Assembly (NCBI RefSeq): GCF_013618625.1
Contig: NZ_JABRWO010000006.1
Coordinates: 62,001-126,000 of the forward strand
Length of the DNA: 64,000 nucleotides
Origin: Bremerella alba
Lineage (GTDB): Bacteria > Planctomycetota > Planctomycetia > Pirellulales > Pirellulaceae
Direction of reading: 5' to 3'
Shown here: positions 17,579-26,046 of the stretch, piece by piece
Layout: each line of letters starts with the position of its first letter
How positions within the stretch are numbered: the stretch's first letter is position 1
Position numbers and translations under genes: made by a program
The notes under the pieces: generated by a model
Database searches by the model: none
Told to the model about the DNA's origin: nothing
Seen by the model: the letters and a program-made list of their open reading frames with translations, nothing else

Positions 17579-19003
17579 ATGCCTCAGCCCCACATTCATT
17601 TCGTTACGGGGAAGCTGGCCGAAACGTCTCTGCGAAACGTCCTGGCTCAGTTGGCTCCCCAAGCAGGCTTTCAATACTCGGTCCAGGTTCTCAACATTAC
17701 CGTCGCCGCGCTGATGACGGCCGATTGGATTGCCCGCCGTATCCAGGTTCCGCCGGAAGCGACCCAGGTGATGGTAACCGGGTACTGTCGTGGCGACTTG
17801 AAGCTGATCGAAGCCGCCGCCAAGGTGCCGGTCGAGCGCGGACCGAAGGACTTACGGCAACTGCCTGACTGGTTCGATCAGCCTGCGCTGGCCGATGACT
17901 ATGGCGAGTACGATGTCGAGATCATCGCCGAGATCAACCACGCGCCGAGCTTCACCTTAGAAGAGATCATTGCAGAGGCCCGCTCACTGCACGCCGCGGG
18001 GGCCGATCGGATCGACGTGGGATGCGACCCCGGCAGCGTCTGGACCGGCGTGGCCGACTGTGTGAAAGCCCTGCGCGATGAAGGCCTGCAGGTTTCGGTC
18101 GATAGTCTCGAACCGCAAGAGATCGCGCCGGCGGTGCAGGCCGGGGCCAGTTTGGTGCTGTCGGTGAATTCGAGCAATCGCCAGCACGCGGTCGATTGGG
18201 GATGCGAGGTCGTGGTGATTCCGGACGACCCGAAATCGCTGCAAGGATTCGACGAGACGATCAACCACTTAGTTCGCCAAAACGTACCGTTTCGCCTCGA
18301 TCCGATTCTCGAGCCGATCTCGTTTGGGTTTACCGAAAGCATCGTCCGTTACCATGAAACGCGGCGGCGCTATCCGGATGCCGAGATGATGATGGGGATT
18401 GGTAACTTGACGGAACTGACCGATGCGGACTCGGCCGGAATCAATGTCATGCTGCTGGGCATTTGTCAGGAACTGGGGATCCGCAGCGTGCTGACTACCC
18501 AGGTCATCAATTGGGCCCGAACGAGCGTGCGGGAATGCGACCTGGCTCGGCGTTTGATGCGGTACGCGCTCGAGCATCGAACGCTTCCCAAGCGAATCGA
18601 GCCCAAGCTGGTAACCCTGCGCGATCCGAAGCTGAGTGAGCCGTCGGAAGAAGAGCTGGCCCAACTGCCGCAGCAACTCAAAGATAAGAACTACCGCTTG
18701 TTCGTCGCCCAGCAGATGCTGCACTTGATATGCAGTGACTTGCATTTGCAGGATGCCGACCCCTTCTCGTTGTTTGAGAAATTGGAAGCGACGAGTCCCA
18801 CCAACTTGAATCCGTCGCACGCGTTTTACCTTGGTTTTGAATTGTGCAAAGCGATGACGGCCCTGCACCTGGGGAAGCAATATCGACAAGACGAAGCGCT
18901 CGACTGGGGTTACCTGACGCACGCTGAAGAGTCGCACCGTATCAATTTGCACAAAGATCGCCGCCAGCCAAAAGCACCCAGGGAGACCGACGATGAATCG
19001 TAG
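17579..19003 (+). CDS. Dihydropteroate-synthase-like protein (DUF6513) of H4MPT-linked gene sets
   Basis: This 474-residue protein has an N-terminal domain (MPQPHIHFVTGKLAETSLRNVLAQLAP) and a TIM-barrel-like domain resembling dihydropteroate synthase (GADRIDVGCDPG, QVSVDSLEPQEIAPAVQAGASLVLSVN, GIGNLTELTDADSAG). Proteins of this type are found in methylotroph and planctomycete clusters for H4MPT synthesis, with the general idea that they condense a pterin with beta-RFA-P. That reaction is not proved by sequence here. Its last 11 bases overlap the pabB start, and pabB, pabA, DUF447 and beta-RFAP synthase follow, which supports the assignment. Confidence 0.83.
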   Translation: MPQPHIHFVTGKLAETSLRNVLAQLAPQAGFQYSVQVLNITVAALMTADWIARRIQVPPEATQVMVTGYCRGDLKLIEAAAKVPVERGPKDLRQLPDWFDQPALADDYGEYDVEIIAEINHAPSFTLEEIIAEARSLHAAGADRIDVGCDPGSVWTGVADCVKALRDEGLQVSVDSLEPQEIAPAVQAGASLVLSVNSSNRQHAVDWGCEVVVIPDDPKSLQGFDETINHLVRQNVPFRLDPILEPISFGFTESIVRYHETRRRYPDAEMMMGIGNLTELTDADSAGINVMLLGICQELGIRSVLTTQVINWARTSVRECDLARRLMRYALEHRTLPKRIEPKLVTLRDPKLSEPSEEELAQLPQQLKDKNYRLFVAQQMLHLICSDLHLQDADPFSLFEKLEATSPTNLNPSHAFYLGFELCKAMTALHLGKQYRQDEALDWGYLTHAEESHRINLHKDRRQPKAPRETDDES

Positions 19004-20420
19004 CGATGCGTTGGGAACGCCGTTGGTCACGGCACTGGACGATCGGTTTCAGCCGGAAGAAGTCTTTAAGCGTTTAGCCAGTTTGCCGCATGTGCTGTGG
19101 ATGGATAGCGCTCGGCACGACGATACGCTCGGCAGGTACAGCTTTCTAATGGCCGACCCGGTGGAAGTCATCCAGGCAGGTCCGCTACAAATAGAAGCTG
19201 CCTTGTCGCGGCTGACCGAGTTGGAGAAGACGTTTCGCTTAGATCGCGTCGCCGATCTTCCGCCGTTTCAAGGAGGCGCCGCGGGATACTTTTCTTATGA
19301 CCTGAACCGGGCATTTGAGGAGGTCCCCGAAACCAAGTTCAAGGAGTTTCACCTCCCGCTGCTATCCTTGGGTGTCTACGACTGGGTGGCGGCTTGGGAT
19401 CATACCGAGGGAAAAGGTTGGTTGTTCTCGACGGGTTTCCCGGAGATAGATCCGCAGAAGCGGCAAGCTCGCGCCAAAGCGAGGGCCGAAGAGGTTCTGG
19501 CAATCTTTGATCGGGACGAAACGATCTGGGACGAAGCCCGCCCAGGCAGAATCATTCCGCCGACGGAGCTGGCTCCCTGTTTCGCTTGCCCCGAGTTCCC
19601 TGGCGTGATGAGCAACTTCCCAAAGGAAGACTACCTGGAAGCCGTGCGAAAGTCGGTCGAGTACATTCATGCCGGCGATATCTTTCAGGTGAATCTGTCC
19701 CAACGCTTGATCAGCGAGGCGAAGTCTTCCTCGCCGCAGTTGTACCTTAAGCTACGCGAGAAGAACCCGGCTCCGTTTGCGGGATACTATGACTTCGGCA
19801 TGGGGCAGATTGTGTCCGCTTCGCCAGAACGTTTCATCTCGGTACGTGATCGAAAGATCGAGTCGCGACCAATCAAAGGAACCAGACGCCGCAGCGGTCG
19901 CCCAGAGCTGGACATGTTTTGGGGAGACGAACTGATTCGTAGCGAAAAGGACCGTGCCGAAAACGTGATGATCGTCGATCTACTACGCAACGACTTGTCG
20001 CGGATCTGTGAGCCTGAGAGTGTCGAAGTAACAAGTCTTTGTGGGCTGGAGTCGTACCAAACGGTGCAGCATTTGGTATCGATTATTGTTGGAACGCTGG
20101 CACCTGAGGTGGGCATCCGAGAGATTCTCGAGGCCACTTTTCCCGGCGGTTCGATCACCGGCGCACCGAAGATTCGGGCGATGGAGATCATTTCCCACCT
20201 CGAACCCACAGCACGCGGCCCTTACTGTGGATCGCTGGGGTATTTCGGTTTCGATGGCTCGATCGACTGGAACATTCTCATTCGGACGGTGATCGCGTCG
20301 GCCGGGTGGTGGCAGTTTCCGGTGGGCGGGGGCATCGTGGCCGACTCGGACCCCTTGCGGGAATACGAGGAAACGTGGCATAAAGCAATGGGACTTCTCC
20401 ACGCGGTGCTCGACGAATGA
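18993..20420 (+). CDS. pabB: Aminodeoxychorismate synthase component I (PabB)
   Basis: This 475-residue protein is a chorismate-binding enzyme of the PabB/TrpE family. PIKGT (residues 293-297) carries Lys295, which marks PabB; TrpE has Ala there. The other conserved blocks are present: KDRAENVMIVDLLRNDLSRICEPE, YQTVQHLVS, and FPGGSITGAPKIRAMEII near the active site. The enzyme turns chorismate, with ammonia from PabA, into 4-amino-4-deoxychorismate, the precursor of p-aminobenzoate. It overlaps the gene before by 11 bases and the gene after by 4 (ATGA). No separate lyase (PabC) is seen in the window. Confidence 0.93.
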   Translation: MNRSDALGTPLVTALDDRFQPEEVFKRLASLPHVLWMDSARHDDTLGRYSFLMADPVEVIQAGPLQIEAALSRLTELEKTFRLDRVADLPPFQGGAAGYFSYDLNRAFEEVPETKFKEFHLPLLSLGVYDWVAAWDHTEGKGWLFSTGFPEIDPQKRQARAKARAEEVLAIFDRDETIWDEARPGRIIPPTELAPCFACPEFPGVMSNFPKEDYLEAVRKSVEYIHAGDIFQVNLSQRLISEAKSSSPQLYLKLREKNPAPFAGYYDFGMGQIVSASPERFISVRDRKIESRPIKGTRRRSGRPELDMFWGDELIRSEKDRAENVMIVDLLRNDLSRICEPESVEVTSLCGLESYQTVQHLVSIIVGTLAPEVGIREILEATFPGGSITGAPKIRAMEIISHLEPTARGPYCGSLGYFGFDGSIDWNILIRTVIASAGWWQFPVGGGIVADSDPLREYEETWHKAMGLLHAVLDE

Positions 20421-21085
20421 TACTGGTGATCGACAACTACGATAGCTTCGTGCACAACCTGGCGCGGTATTTCCGCCAGTTGGGGCAAGAGGTCGTCGTG
20501 CGCCGTAACGATGCGGTAACGGTCGACCAGATCAAGCAACTCAAGCCAGCCGCGATCGTTCTTTCGCCAGGACCGTGCACGCCGACCGAGTCAGGTGTTT
20601 GCTTGGATGTGGTGCGGCAGCTACACGCATCGGTGCCGATGTTGGGCGTGTGCCTGGGGCATCAAGCGATTGTCGCGGCGCTGGGTGGTCGGATTGTTCG
20701 CGCTGGTCGACCGCTGCATGGTCAGGCCTCGCGGGTGACGCATGACGGGCGGGGTGTCTTTGGTGGTTTGCCTTCGCCGATGCAAGTTGGTCGGTATCAT
20801 TCGCTGATCGCCGAGCGAGAATCGCTGCCGCCGTGCTTGCAAGTCGATGCCCAGACCGACGACGATACCATCATGGCCGTCTCGCACGAAGCGTTGCCGG
20901 TCGTGGGGGTTCAGTTTCATCCTGAATCGGTTCTCACCGAACATGGGTATGCCCTGCTGGCCAACTTTTTGCGAATGGCTGGGCTGACTTCGCCCAGCAG
21001 CGTAGATGTCGCCATGCCGAAGATCGCAATCCCAGGCAGTGGGGCCTTTGCTCAAGGGGATGTCTATTGGAGCCAAGAGTCGTGA
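20417..21085 (+). CDS. pabA: Aminodeoxychorismate/anthranilate synthase glutamine amidotransferase (PabA)
   Basis: This 222-residue protein is a type 1 glutamine amidotransferase. The triad is Cys79 (GVCLGHQAI) and His168 with Glu170 (VQFHPES). It releases ammonia from glutamine for PabB. Its ATG overlaps the pabB stop, a classical sign of coupled translation and stoichiometric subunits. A C-terminal tail of about 30 residues (after about 190) is not part of the core domain. It is paired with a PabB-type partner, so the PabA role is favoured over TrpG, though the sequence alone cannot exclude dual use. Confidence 0.93.
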   Translation: MILVIDNYDSFVHNLARYFRQLGQEVVVRRNDAVTVDQIKQLKPAAIVLSPGPCTPTESGVCLDVVRQLHASVPMLGVCLGHQAIVAALGGRIVRAGRPLHGQASRVTHDGRGVFGGLPSPMQVGRYHSLIAERESLPPCLQVDAQTDDDTIMAVSHEALPVVGVQFHPESVLTEHGYALLANFLRMAGLTSPSSVDVAMPKIAIPGSGAFAQGDVYWSQES

Positions 21086-21681
21086 GTGAAGCCCGATTGC
21101 GAATCGTTGAGGGAATGCTCACGACACAGAATGCCGATGGCACGGTGAACGTGGCTCCGATGGGCCCTCGCGTCGACGACCATTTCACGCAGTTTCTATT
21201 ACGGCCGTTTCCGGGTTCGCGAACGTATGACAACCTGCTACGAACGCGGCAGGCAACCTTTCACGTGACTGACGATGTCGAGATGATCGCCCAGGCAGCC
21301 GTGGGAGACTTGCATCTGTCGCCTACGTTTCTCGCCGGTACCGAAGAGGGCTACCATGTCCTAGCCAACTGCTGCCGCTGGTACCAGTTGGAAGCCGCCC
21401 AGGTCGATACGTCGGGAGAGCGGGCCGCATTGACTTGCCGCGTAGCGAAGCAGGGACATCTGCGAGACTTTTTCGGCCTGAATCGCGCCAAGCATGCGGT
21501 CTTGGAGCTGGCCATTCTTGCAACGCGTGTGCATCTTCTCTCGGCGGCAGAAATCGATCAGGCAATCGAGACGATGGCTCCTTGGGTCGAGAAAACCGGG
21601 GGCGATGCAGAGGTTCGGGCCTGGAAATTCTTGCTATCGACGATCGGACAGCGGCGAATCGCGGGCAGGGAATCGTCGTGA
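21082..21681 (+). CDS. DUF447 protein of the H4MPT-linked C1 pathway
   Basis: This 200-residue protein matches DUF447, a flavin-reductase-like split-barrel family that clusters with H4MPT biosynthesis in methylotrophs, methanogens and planctomycetes. Its N-terminus (RIVEGMLTTQNADGTVNVAPMGPRVD) fits such a fold. The precise reaction is unknown. The GTG at 21082 overlaps the pabA stop (GTGA) and has GGAG (21069-21072) 9 bases upstream, so I prefer it to the in-frame TTG at 21067. It is followed 26 bases later by beta-RFAP synthase. Confidence 0.83.
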   Translation: MSEARLRIVEGMLTTQNADGTVNVAPMGPRVDDHFTQFLLRPFPGSRTYDNLLRTRQATFHVTDDVEMIAQAAVGDLHLSPTFLAGTEEGYHVLANCCRWYQLEAAQVDTSGERAALTCRVAKQGHLRDFFGLNRAKHAVLELAILATRVHLLSAAEIDQAIETMAPWVEKTGGDAEVRAWKFLLSTIGQRRIAGRESS

Positions 21682-21707
21682 CGCCCGAAGTTCGGTAAAC
21701 TGCTGGG

Positions 21708-22709
21708 ATGCCGCTTTTCAAACGCTCACCCCTGGTAGATCCAACGTCTTCGCTACTTGCGAAGTTAACCGTGGGCGCGCGCCTTCATTTTGGCCTGCTG
21801 GCGTTTGATTCGGACGAAGCTTCGTTCGGTGGTGTCGGTGTGATGATCGATCGGCCAGGGCTGGAAGTTCACGCGAGCGAAGCGGAACAGTTCACCGCAA
21901 CAGGCCCACTGGCCGAGCGGATCGAAGCGTTCGCCAATTTATGGCAACGAGCGACCGACCTTAATTTGCCAGCGGTGCGGATGGCCACTCGTGGACAACT
22001 GCGCGATCACGTGGGACTTGGCTGTGGTACGCAGCTTGGGTTGGCTGTGGGAACGCTGCTTTCCAAATTGGCCGATTTCCCACTGCCGGACATTCAGACA
22101 CTGGCCGCGACGGTCGATCGTGCGAAGCGGTCGGCGATTGGGTGTTATGGATTTCTCGAAGGGGGATTTCTGTTCGAGACCGGGCATCACGCCGAGACCT
22201 TTCCGCAGTTGACCTACCGAGCCGATCTTCCCCCAGCCTGGCGATTCGTTTTGGCGACCCAGCACGAGGTGCACGGACGGCATGGCGAGGATGAAGAAGA
22301 AGGGTTTCGCCAGCTTGCACCGGTGCCGGCTCCTACGACGGCGCGCTTGCGGCAACTGATCGAAGGGGAGATGATACCCGGCTTGGAATCGGCGGACGTT
22401 CGGCGTTTCGGCGAGTCCTTTTACGAGTACGGCTGTTTGGCCGGCGACTGTTACGCTTCGCTGCAAGGTGGGCGTTACGCGAACCCTACGTGCACCGATC
22501 TTGTCCAACGGATGCGATCGTTCGGAATTTCAGGCGTAGGTCAAAGCTCGTGGGGTCCCACGATCTTCGGTTTGTGTGAAGATGGCCGGCAAGCCGAGGC
22601 ACTTTGCACTCAACTGCGAGAGCGGTATTCTGAAAGCCAGTTACAACTAGAGATTTCCCGGCCAAATAATCGCGGTGTCCAGCTCGAGTGGGCTTCGTCA
22701 GGCGGCTGA
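21708..22709 (+). CDS. Beta-ribofuranosylaminobenzene 5'-phosphate synthase
   Basis: This 333-residue protein is a GHMP-superfamily member with the start motif VGARLHFGLL (residues 22-31) and the glycine-rich loop HVGLGCGTQLGLAVG (about 101-115). These are diagnostic for beta-RFAP synthase. The enzyme condenses p-hydroxybenzoate (archaea) or p-aminobenzoate with PRPP, releasing CO2 and pyrophosphate, to form the beta-RFA-P unit of H4MPT. The upstream pabB and pabA supply the aromatic substrate. The later GQSSWGPTIFGL motif is also characteristic of the family. Nothing suggests truncation. Confidence 0.9.
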   Translation: MPLFKRSPLVDPTSSLLAKLTVGARLHFGLLAFDSDEASFGGVGVMIDRPGLEVHASEAEQFTATGPLAERIEAFANLWQRATDLNLPAVRMATRGQLRDHVGLGCGTQLGLAVGTLLSKLADFPLPDIQTLAATVDRAKRSAIGCYGFLEGGFLFETGHHAETFPQLTYRADLPPAWRFVLATQHEVHGRHGEDEEEGFRQLAPVPAPTTARLRQLIEGEMIPGLESADVRRFGESFYEYGCLAGDCYASLQGGRYANPTCTDLVQRMRSFGISGVGQSSWGPTIFGLCEDGRQAEALCTQLRERYSESQLQLEISRPNNRGVQLEWASSGG

Positions 22710-22735
22710 TTAGCTTTTAAGAGGATTTAGAGTTC

Positions 22736-23449
22736 ATGCCTCATTTGGGCGTCAATATCGATCACGTTGCCACCATTCGCCAGGCTCGTAATACGAATGA
22801 ACCTGACCCGGTTTGGGCCGCGGCACTCTCCGAACTGGGGGGGGCTGACTGTATCACACTTCACCTTCGCGAAGACCGTCGCCATATTCAGGATCGCGAC
22901 CTGGAAGTGATGCGGCAGACGGTGAAGGTCAAGCTGAACCTGGAGTTGGCCGCGGAAGCGGAAATGATCTCGATTGCTTGCCGCGTGAAGCCTGACCAGG
23001 TGACACTGGTGCCGGAACGCCGCGAAGAAGTCACCACCGAAGGGGGCTTAGACGTCGTCACGCACGAAGAATCGATGATTCGAGCGATCGATCAATTTCG
23101 CGAAGCGGGCATTTCGGTCAGTTTGTTCCTCGACCCCGAACCCGAGCAGATCGACATGGCGGCCAAGCTGAAAGTGGATGCCGTCGAACTGCATACGGGG
23201 CAATATGCATTGGCCAGCGGCCGTGAACAACAACAGGAATTGGCCCGACTGTCGATCGCCGGCGAGCAAATCCGCAAAGCGGGGATCGAACTGTTCGCCG
23301 GACATGGGATGACTTATACGAATGTTCAGCCAATTGCCCAGATTCCTGAAATGGCCGAACTTAATATTGGGCACAGCATCGTGTCGCGGGCCGTTTTCGT
23401 CGGATTTCGTGAAGCGGTAGCCGAAATGAAACGGCTGATCACGCTCTAG
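22736..23449 (+). CDS. pdxJ: Pyridoxine 5'-phosphate synthase (PdxJ)
   Basis: This 237-residue protein is a complete PdxJ. It shows the N-terminal [12 protein letters not shown], the substrate-binding [11 protein letters not shown], the loop [19 protein letters not shown], and the C-terminal [11 protein letters not shown] with [12 protein letters not shown]. PdxJ joins 1-deoxyxylulose 5-phosphate and 3-amino-2-oxopropyl phosphate in the DXP-dependent vitamin B6 route. The ATG is preceded by an AGAGG ribosome site. It follows beta-RFAP synthase by 26 bases and may share the transcript, although its pathway is separate from H4MPT. Confidence 0.96.
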   Translation: MPHLGVNIDHVATIRQARNTNEPDPVWAAALSELGGADCITLHLREDRRHIQDRDLEVMRQTVKVKLNLELAAEAEMISIACRVKPDQVTLVPERREEVTTEGGLDVVTHEESMIRAIDQFREAGISVSLFLDPEPEQIDMAAKLKVDAVELHTGQYALASGREQQQELARLSIAGEQIRKAGIELFAGHGMTYTNVQPIAQIPEMAELNIGHSIVSRAVFVGFREAVAEMKRLITL

Positions 23450-23548
23450 GCGGCACTGGCCAAGTTTTCACGCGTATCGTATTATAGGCCGGTCCAAGAC
23501 AGGCTTTCTTTCTAAGTTAATTCGTTTTCAATCTGTTGGTGTTTCAGC

Positions 23549-24436
23549 ATGACACGCAAAGGTAGCGATTTCGCAGGCGTATCGGTAGCAATCACGACTC
23601 CCTTCCGGGGGGACATGGTGGACTACGATGTGTTGAAACAACAAGTCGAATTTCAGCTTGAAGCAGGCGTGAAGTGCCTTTGCCCGGTTGGAACCACCGG
23701 AGAATCGCCGACTCTTTCTCACGAAGAGCACGAACGGGTCATCAGTGTTGTTATCGAAACGGTAGCCGGTCGTGCGAAGGTGATGCCGGGGACCGGCTCG
23801 AACAGCACCCACGAAGCGTTGAAGCTTACCCGCTGGGCCGCCGCCGAAGGCGCCAACGCCGCGTTGGTCGTCGCGCCGTATTACAACAAGCCGACGCAAG
23901 AAGGCTTTTATCAGCACTTCAAGGCCCTGGCCGAAGACTCGGACATTCCGATCTGTGTCTATAACATTCCTGGCCGGACCGGTAAGAACATCGAGCCAGA
24001 GACCATTGCCCGACTGGCCGAACTGTCGCAGATTCAATTGGTGAAAGAAGCGACCGGTTCGATGGATCAGGCCTCGCAAACGCTCGAGATGACCAACCTG
24101 ACCCTTCTCAGCGGCGACGACAGCATGACCCTACCTCTGATGTCGATCGGCGGTGCCGGGGTGATTTCGGTGGTCGGTAACATTGTTCCGCAGGACATGT
24201 TGAAGCTGGTCAAAGCGGCTGCCGACGGAGACTACGCCGAAGCCCAGAAAATGCACTTCAAGCTGTTCACGCTATGTCGCGAAATGCTTGGTCTCTCGAC
24301 CAATCCGATCCCGGTCAAATGCGCGATGAAGATGCTGGGCCGCGATACGGGCGAACTGCGTCTGCCGATGACCTCGCTGTGTGAAGACGGCGAAAATCGT
24401 CTGACCCAGGTGCTGACCGATTACGGTTTGCTCTAA
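23549..24436 (+). CDS. dapA: 4-hydroxy-tetrahydrodipicolinate synthase (DapA)
   Basis: This 295-residue protein is a full-length class I aldolase of the DapA type. The active site has Lys166 (LVKEATG) for the Schiff base, Tyr138 (YNIPGRTG), and the Thr-Thr at 49-50 in [11 protein letters not shown]. It condenses pyruvate with aspartate semialdehyde in lysine and diaminopimelate synthesis, which is needed for peptidoglycan. It lies 100 bases after pdxJ on the same strand. No other lysine gene is nearby. Confidence 0.95.
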   Translation: MTRKGSDFAGVSVAITTPFRGDMVDYDVLKQQVEFQLEAGVKCLCPVGTTGESPTLSHEEHERVISVVIETVAGRAKVMPGTGSNSTHEALKLTRWAAAEGANAALVVAPYYNKPTQEGFYQHFKALAEDSDIPICVYNIPGRTGKNIEPETIARLAELSQIQLVKEATGSMDQASQTLEMTNLTLLSGDDSMTLPLMSIGGAGVISVVGNIVPQDMLKLVKAAADGDYAEAQKMHFKLFTLCREMLGLSTNPIPVKCAMKMLGRDTGELRLPMTSLCEDGENRLTQVLTDYGLL

Positions 24437-24467
24437 TTCGCTTATAGCTTAAACGGCGGAAGCTGCC

Positions 24468-25568
24468 ATGTCGTTGGTCGTCTATCTGTGCGAGTATGGG
24501 ACGATCTACGGTGGCGAGAACTCTATGCTCAGCGGGCTTCAGGCTATGCAGGGCTGCGGCTATGACGTTGCCGTGGTCTGCCCTGGCGAAAGCCCTCTGG
24601 CACAGCAGTTAGCCAAGCTTGGTGTTCTCCACTTGCCATTCACATGGACCGACCACGAGGGGCGACGCAAGCCGCTAGAGCAACTGCGCGAGCAGCTTGC
24701 TACTGCCGTAGTGGCTTGGAAGGCCGATATTGTGCATGCCAATAGCTTGTCGGTATCACGCATTCTGGGGCCAGTGCTGCGGCCACACGGAACCCGGTTT
24801 GTCGGTCATCTACGCGACATTATCAAACTGAATCGGCGCGTCGTGCAGGACATTTCGTCGCTGGACGAGATTTACTGTGTCTCGGATGCGACACGCTCTT
24901 TTCATTTAAACCAGGGACTGACAGAAGAGAATTCGCTAGTCCTGCATAACGGCATCGATCTGGCAGAGTTCGCTCCGCCTGATGCGCGGAACGAGCGTTC
25001 CACTTTGCAGGCGGTCTACATTGGCCAGCTCGTCATGCGGAAGGGAATTGACGTTTTGCTGGAAGGGGTTCGGCTGGCTATTGAGGCGGGGGCCGACGTC
25101 ACGCTCGATCTGTACGGTGAGTGTCATTCAAGTAAAGAAGAGGCACGGCAGTACCTGGCCAATGCCGAGCTTTTCGTAGATCACTGGAAGCTATCGGATC
25201 GAATTCGCTTTCGAGGACGGACCGACCACGCTCGGCAAATCTTGCAAAAGGCCGACATCTTGGTTCACGCGGCCCGGCAAGAGCCGTGGGGGCGCGTCTT
25301 ATTGGAAGCCGGTGCGTGCGGTCTACCGATTATTGCGACCGATGTGGGAGGAACCCGCGAGATGTATCCCCACGGGGAGGCCTCGCTTGTTCCGGTAGAC
25401 AATCCGGAGGCGATCGGCGAAGCGATTGGTAAGCTGTGCCGCTCGCGAGAACTTCGCCTATCGATGGGAATGCAGGCAAGGAATCGGATCGAACAATTCG
25501 ACATTAACGATTATGCGAATAAACTGGCCAGCCGTTATCGAAAAGTGCTGCGGGGCACCGTGAAATGA
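24468..25568 (+). CDS. Glycosyltransferase family 4-like
   Basis: This 366-residue protein has the two-Rossmann-fold GT-B layout: an N-terminal domain with YGGENSMLSGLQAM, and a C-terminal glycosyltransferase group 1 domain beginning near AVYIGQLVMRKGIDVLLEGVRLA. The E-x7-E element is present as H-A-A-R-Q-E-P-W-G-R-V-L-L-E-A-G-A-C-G, and the following PIIATDVGGTREM is typical. The donor and acceptor sugars are unknown. It likely works on a cell-envelope glycan or a secondary metabolite. It is 32 bases after dapA. Confidence 0.88.
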   Translation: MSLVVYLCEYGTIYGGENSMLSGLQAMQGCGYDVAVVCPGESPLAQQLAKLGVLHLPFTWTDHEGRRKPLEQLREQLATAVVAWKADIVHANSLSVSRILGPVLRPHGTRFVGHLRDIIKLNRRVVQDISSLDEIYCVSDATRSFHLNQGLTEENSLVLHNGIDLAEFAPPDARNERSTLQAVYIGQLVMRKGIDVLLEGVRLAIEAGADVTLDLYGECHSSKEEARQYLANAELFVDHWKLSDRIRFRGRTDHARQILQKADILVHAARQEPWGRVLLEAGACGLPIIATDVGGTREMYPHGEASLVPVDNPEAIGEAIGKLCRSRELRLSMGMQARNRIEQFDINDYANKLASRYRKVLRGTVK

Positions 25569-25696
25569 CTCAAGGCCTGCGTGGGTGACTAATTTTGAGC
25601 TAGGTTTATGTGACTGGAGAGGATTCGATAGGCGGATCGTGCCCGGTCAGTCCCCCTCTTCTTAAGAGCCTTATCAATTCGCACTGTAGGTCTGTC

Positions 25697-26038
25697 ATGA
25701 GCATGTCTTGCCAGGAACTTGCCAGCCGCATCGAACGGATGCAGCCTAATGCCGAACCTCGGGATGTAGCCCGGCTGTGTTTGCTGCTCTCCAATTGTGT
25801 CGAGAACGTTGAACAACTCGACGACGACAATTTATTGACCGATGCATGGAAAGAGATGGGGCTGCGTCTGCAAGCTGCCACCGATCAACATGCGGCCATG
25901 ACCGACGAATTGGACGAACTGGCCCACTCGGACCCACGAAAGTTTTCGCCTGATCAGATTTGGGTATTAATCCGAGCGATCAAGGTCCAAAGCCAGATTC
26001 TGCAGATGTATGTCGGGCAACCGCTGATCGACGTTTAA
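25697..26038 (+). CDS. Small hypothetical helical protein
   Basis: This 113-residue protein has no signal peptide or motif I recognise. It is rich in alpha-helix-forming residues (CQELASRIERMQPNAEPRDVARLCLLLSNCVENVEQLDDDN). Two later helices end in QSQILQMYVGQPLIDV. The ATG at 25697 gives a compact start; a longer frame from 25610 would add 29 unlikely residues. It is convergent with mgtE at 26047, 8 bases away. Confidence 0.6.
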   Translation: MSMSCQELASRIERMQPNAEPRDVARLCLLLSNCVENVEQLDDDNLLTDAWKEMGLRLQAATDQHAAMTDELDELAHSDPRKFSPDQIWVLIRAIKVQSQILQMYVGQPLIDV

Positions 26039-26046
26039 TTTCGCTC

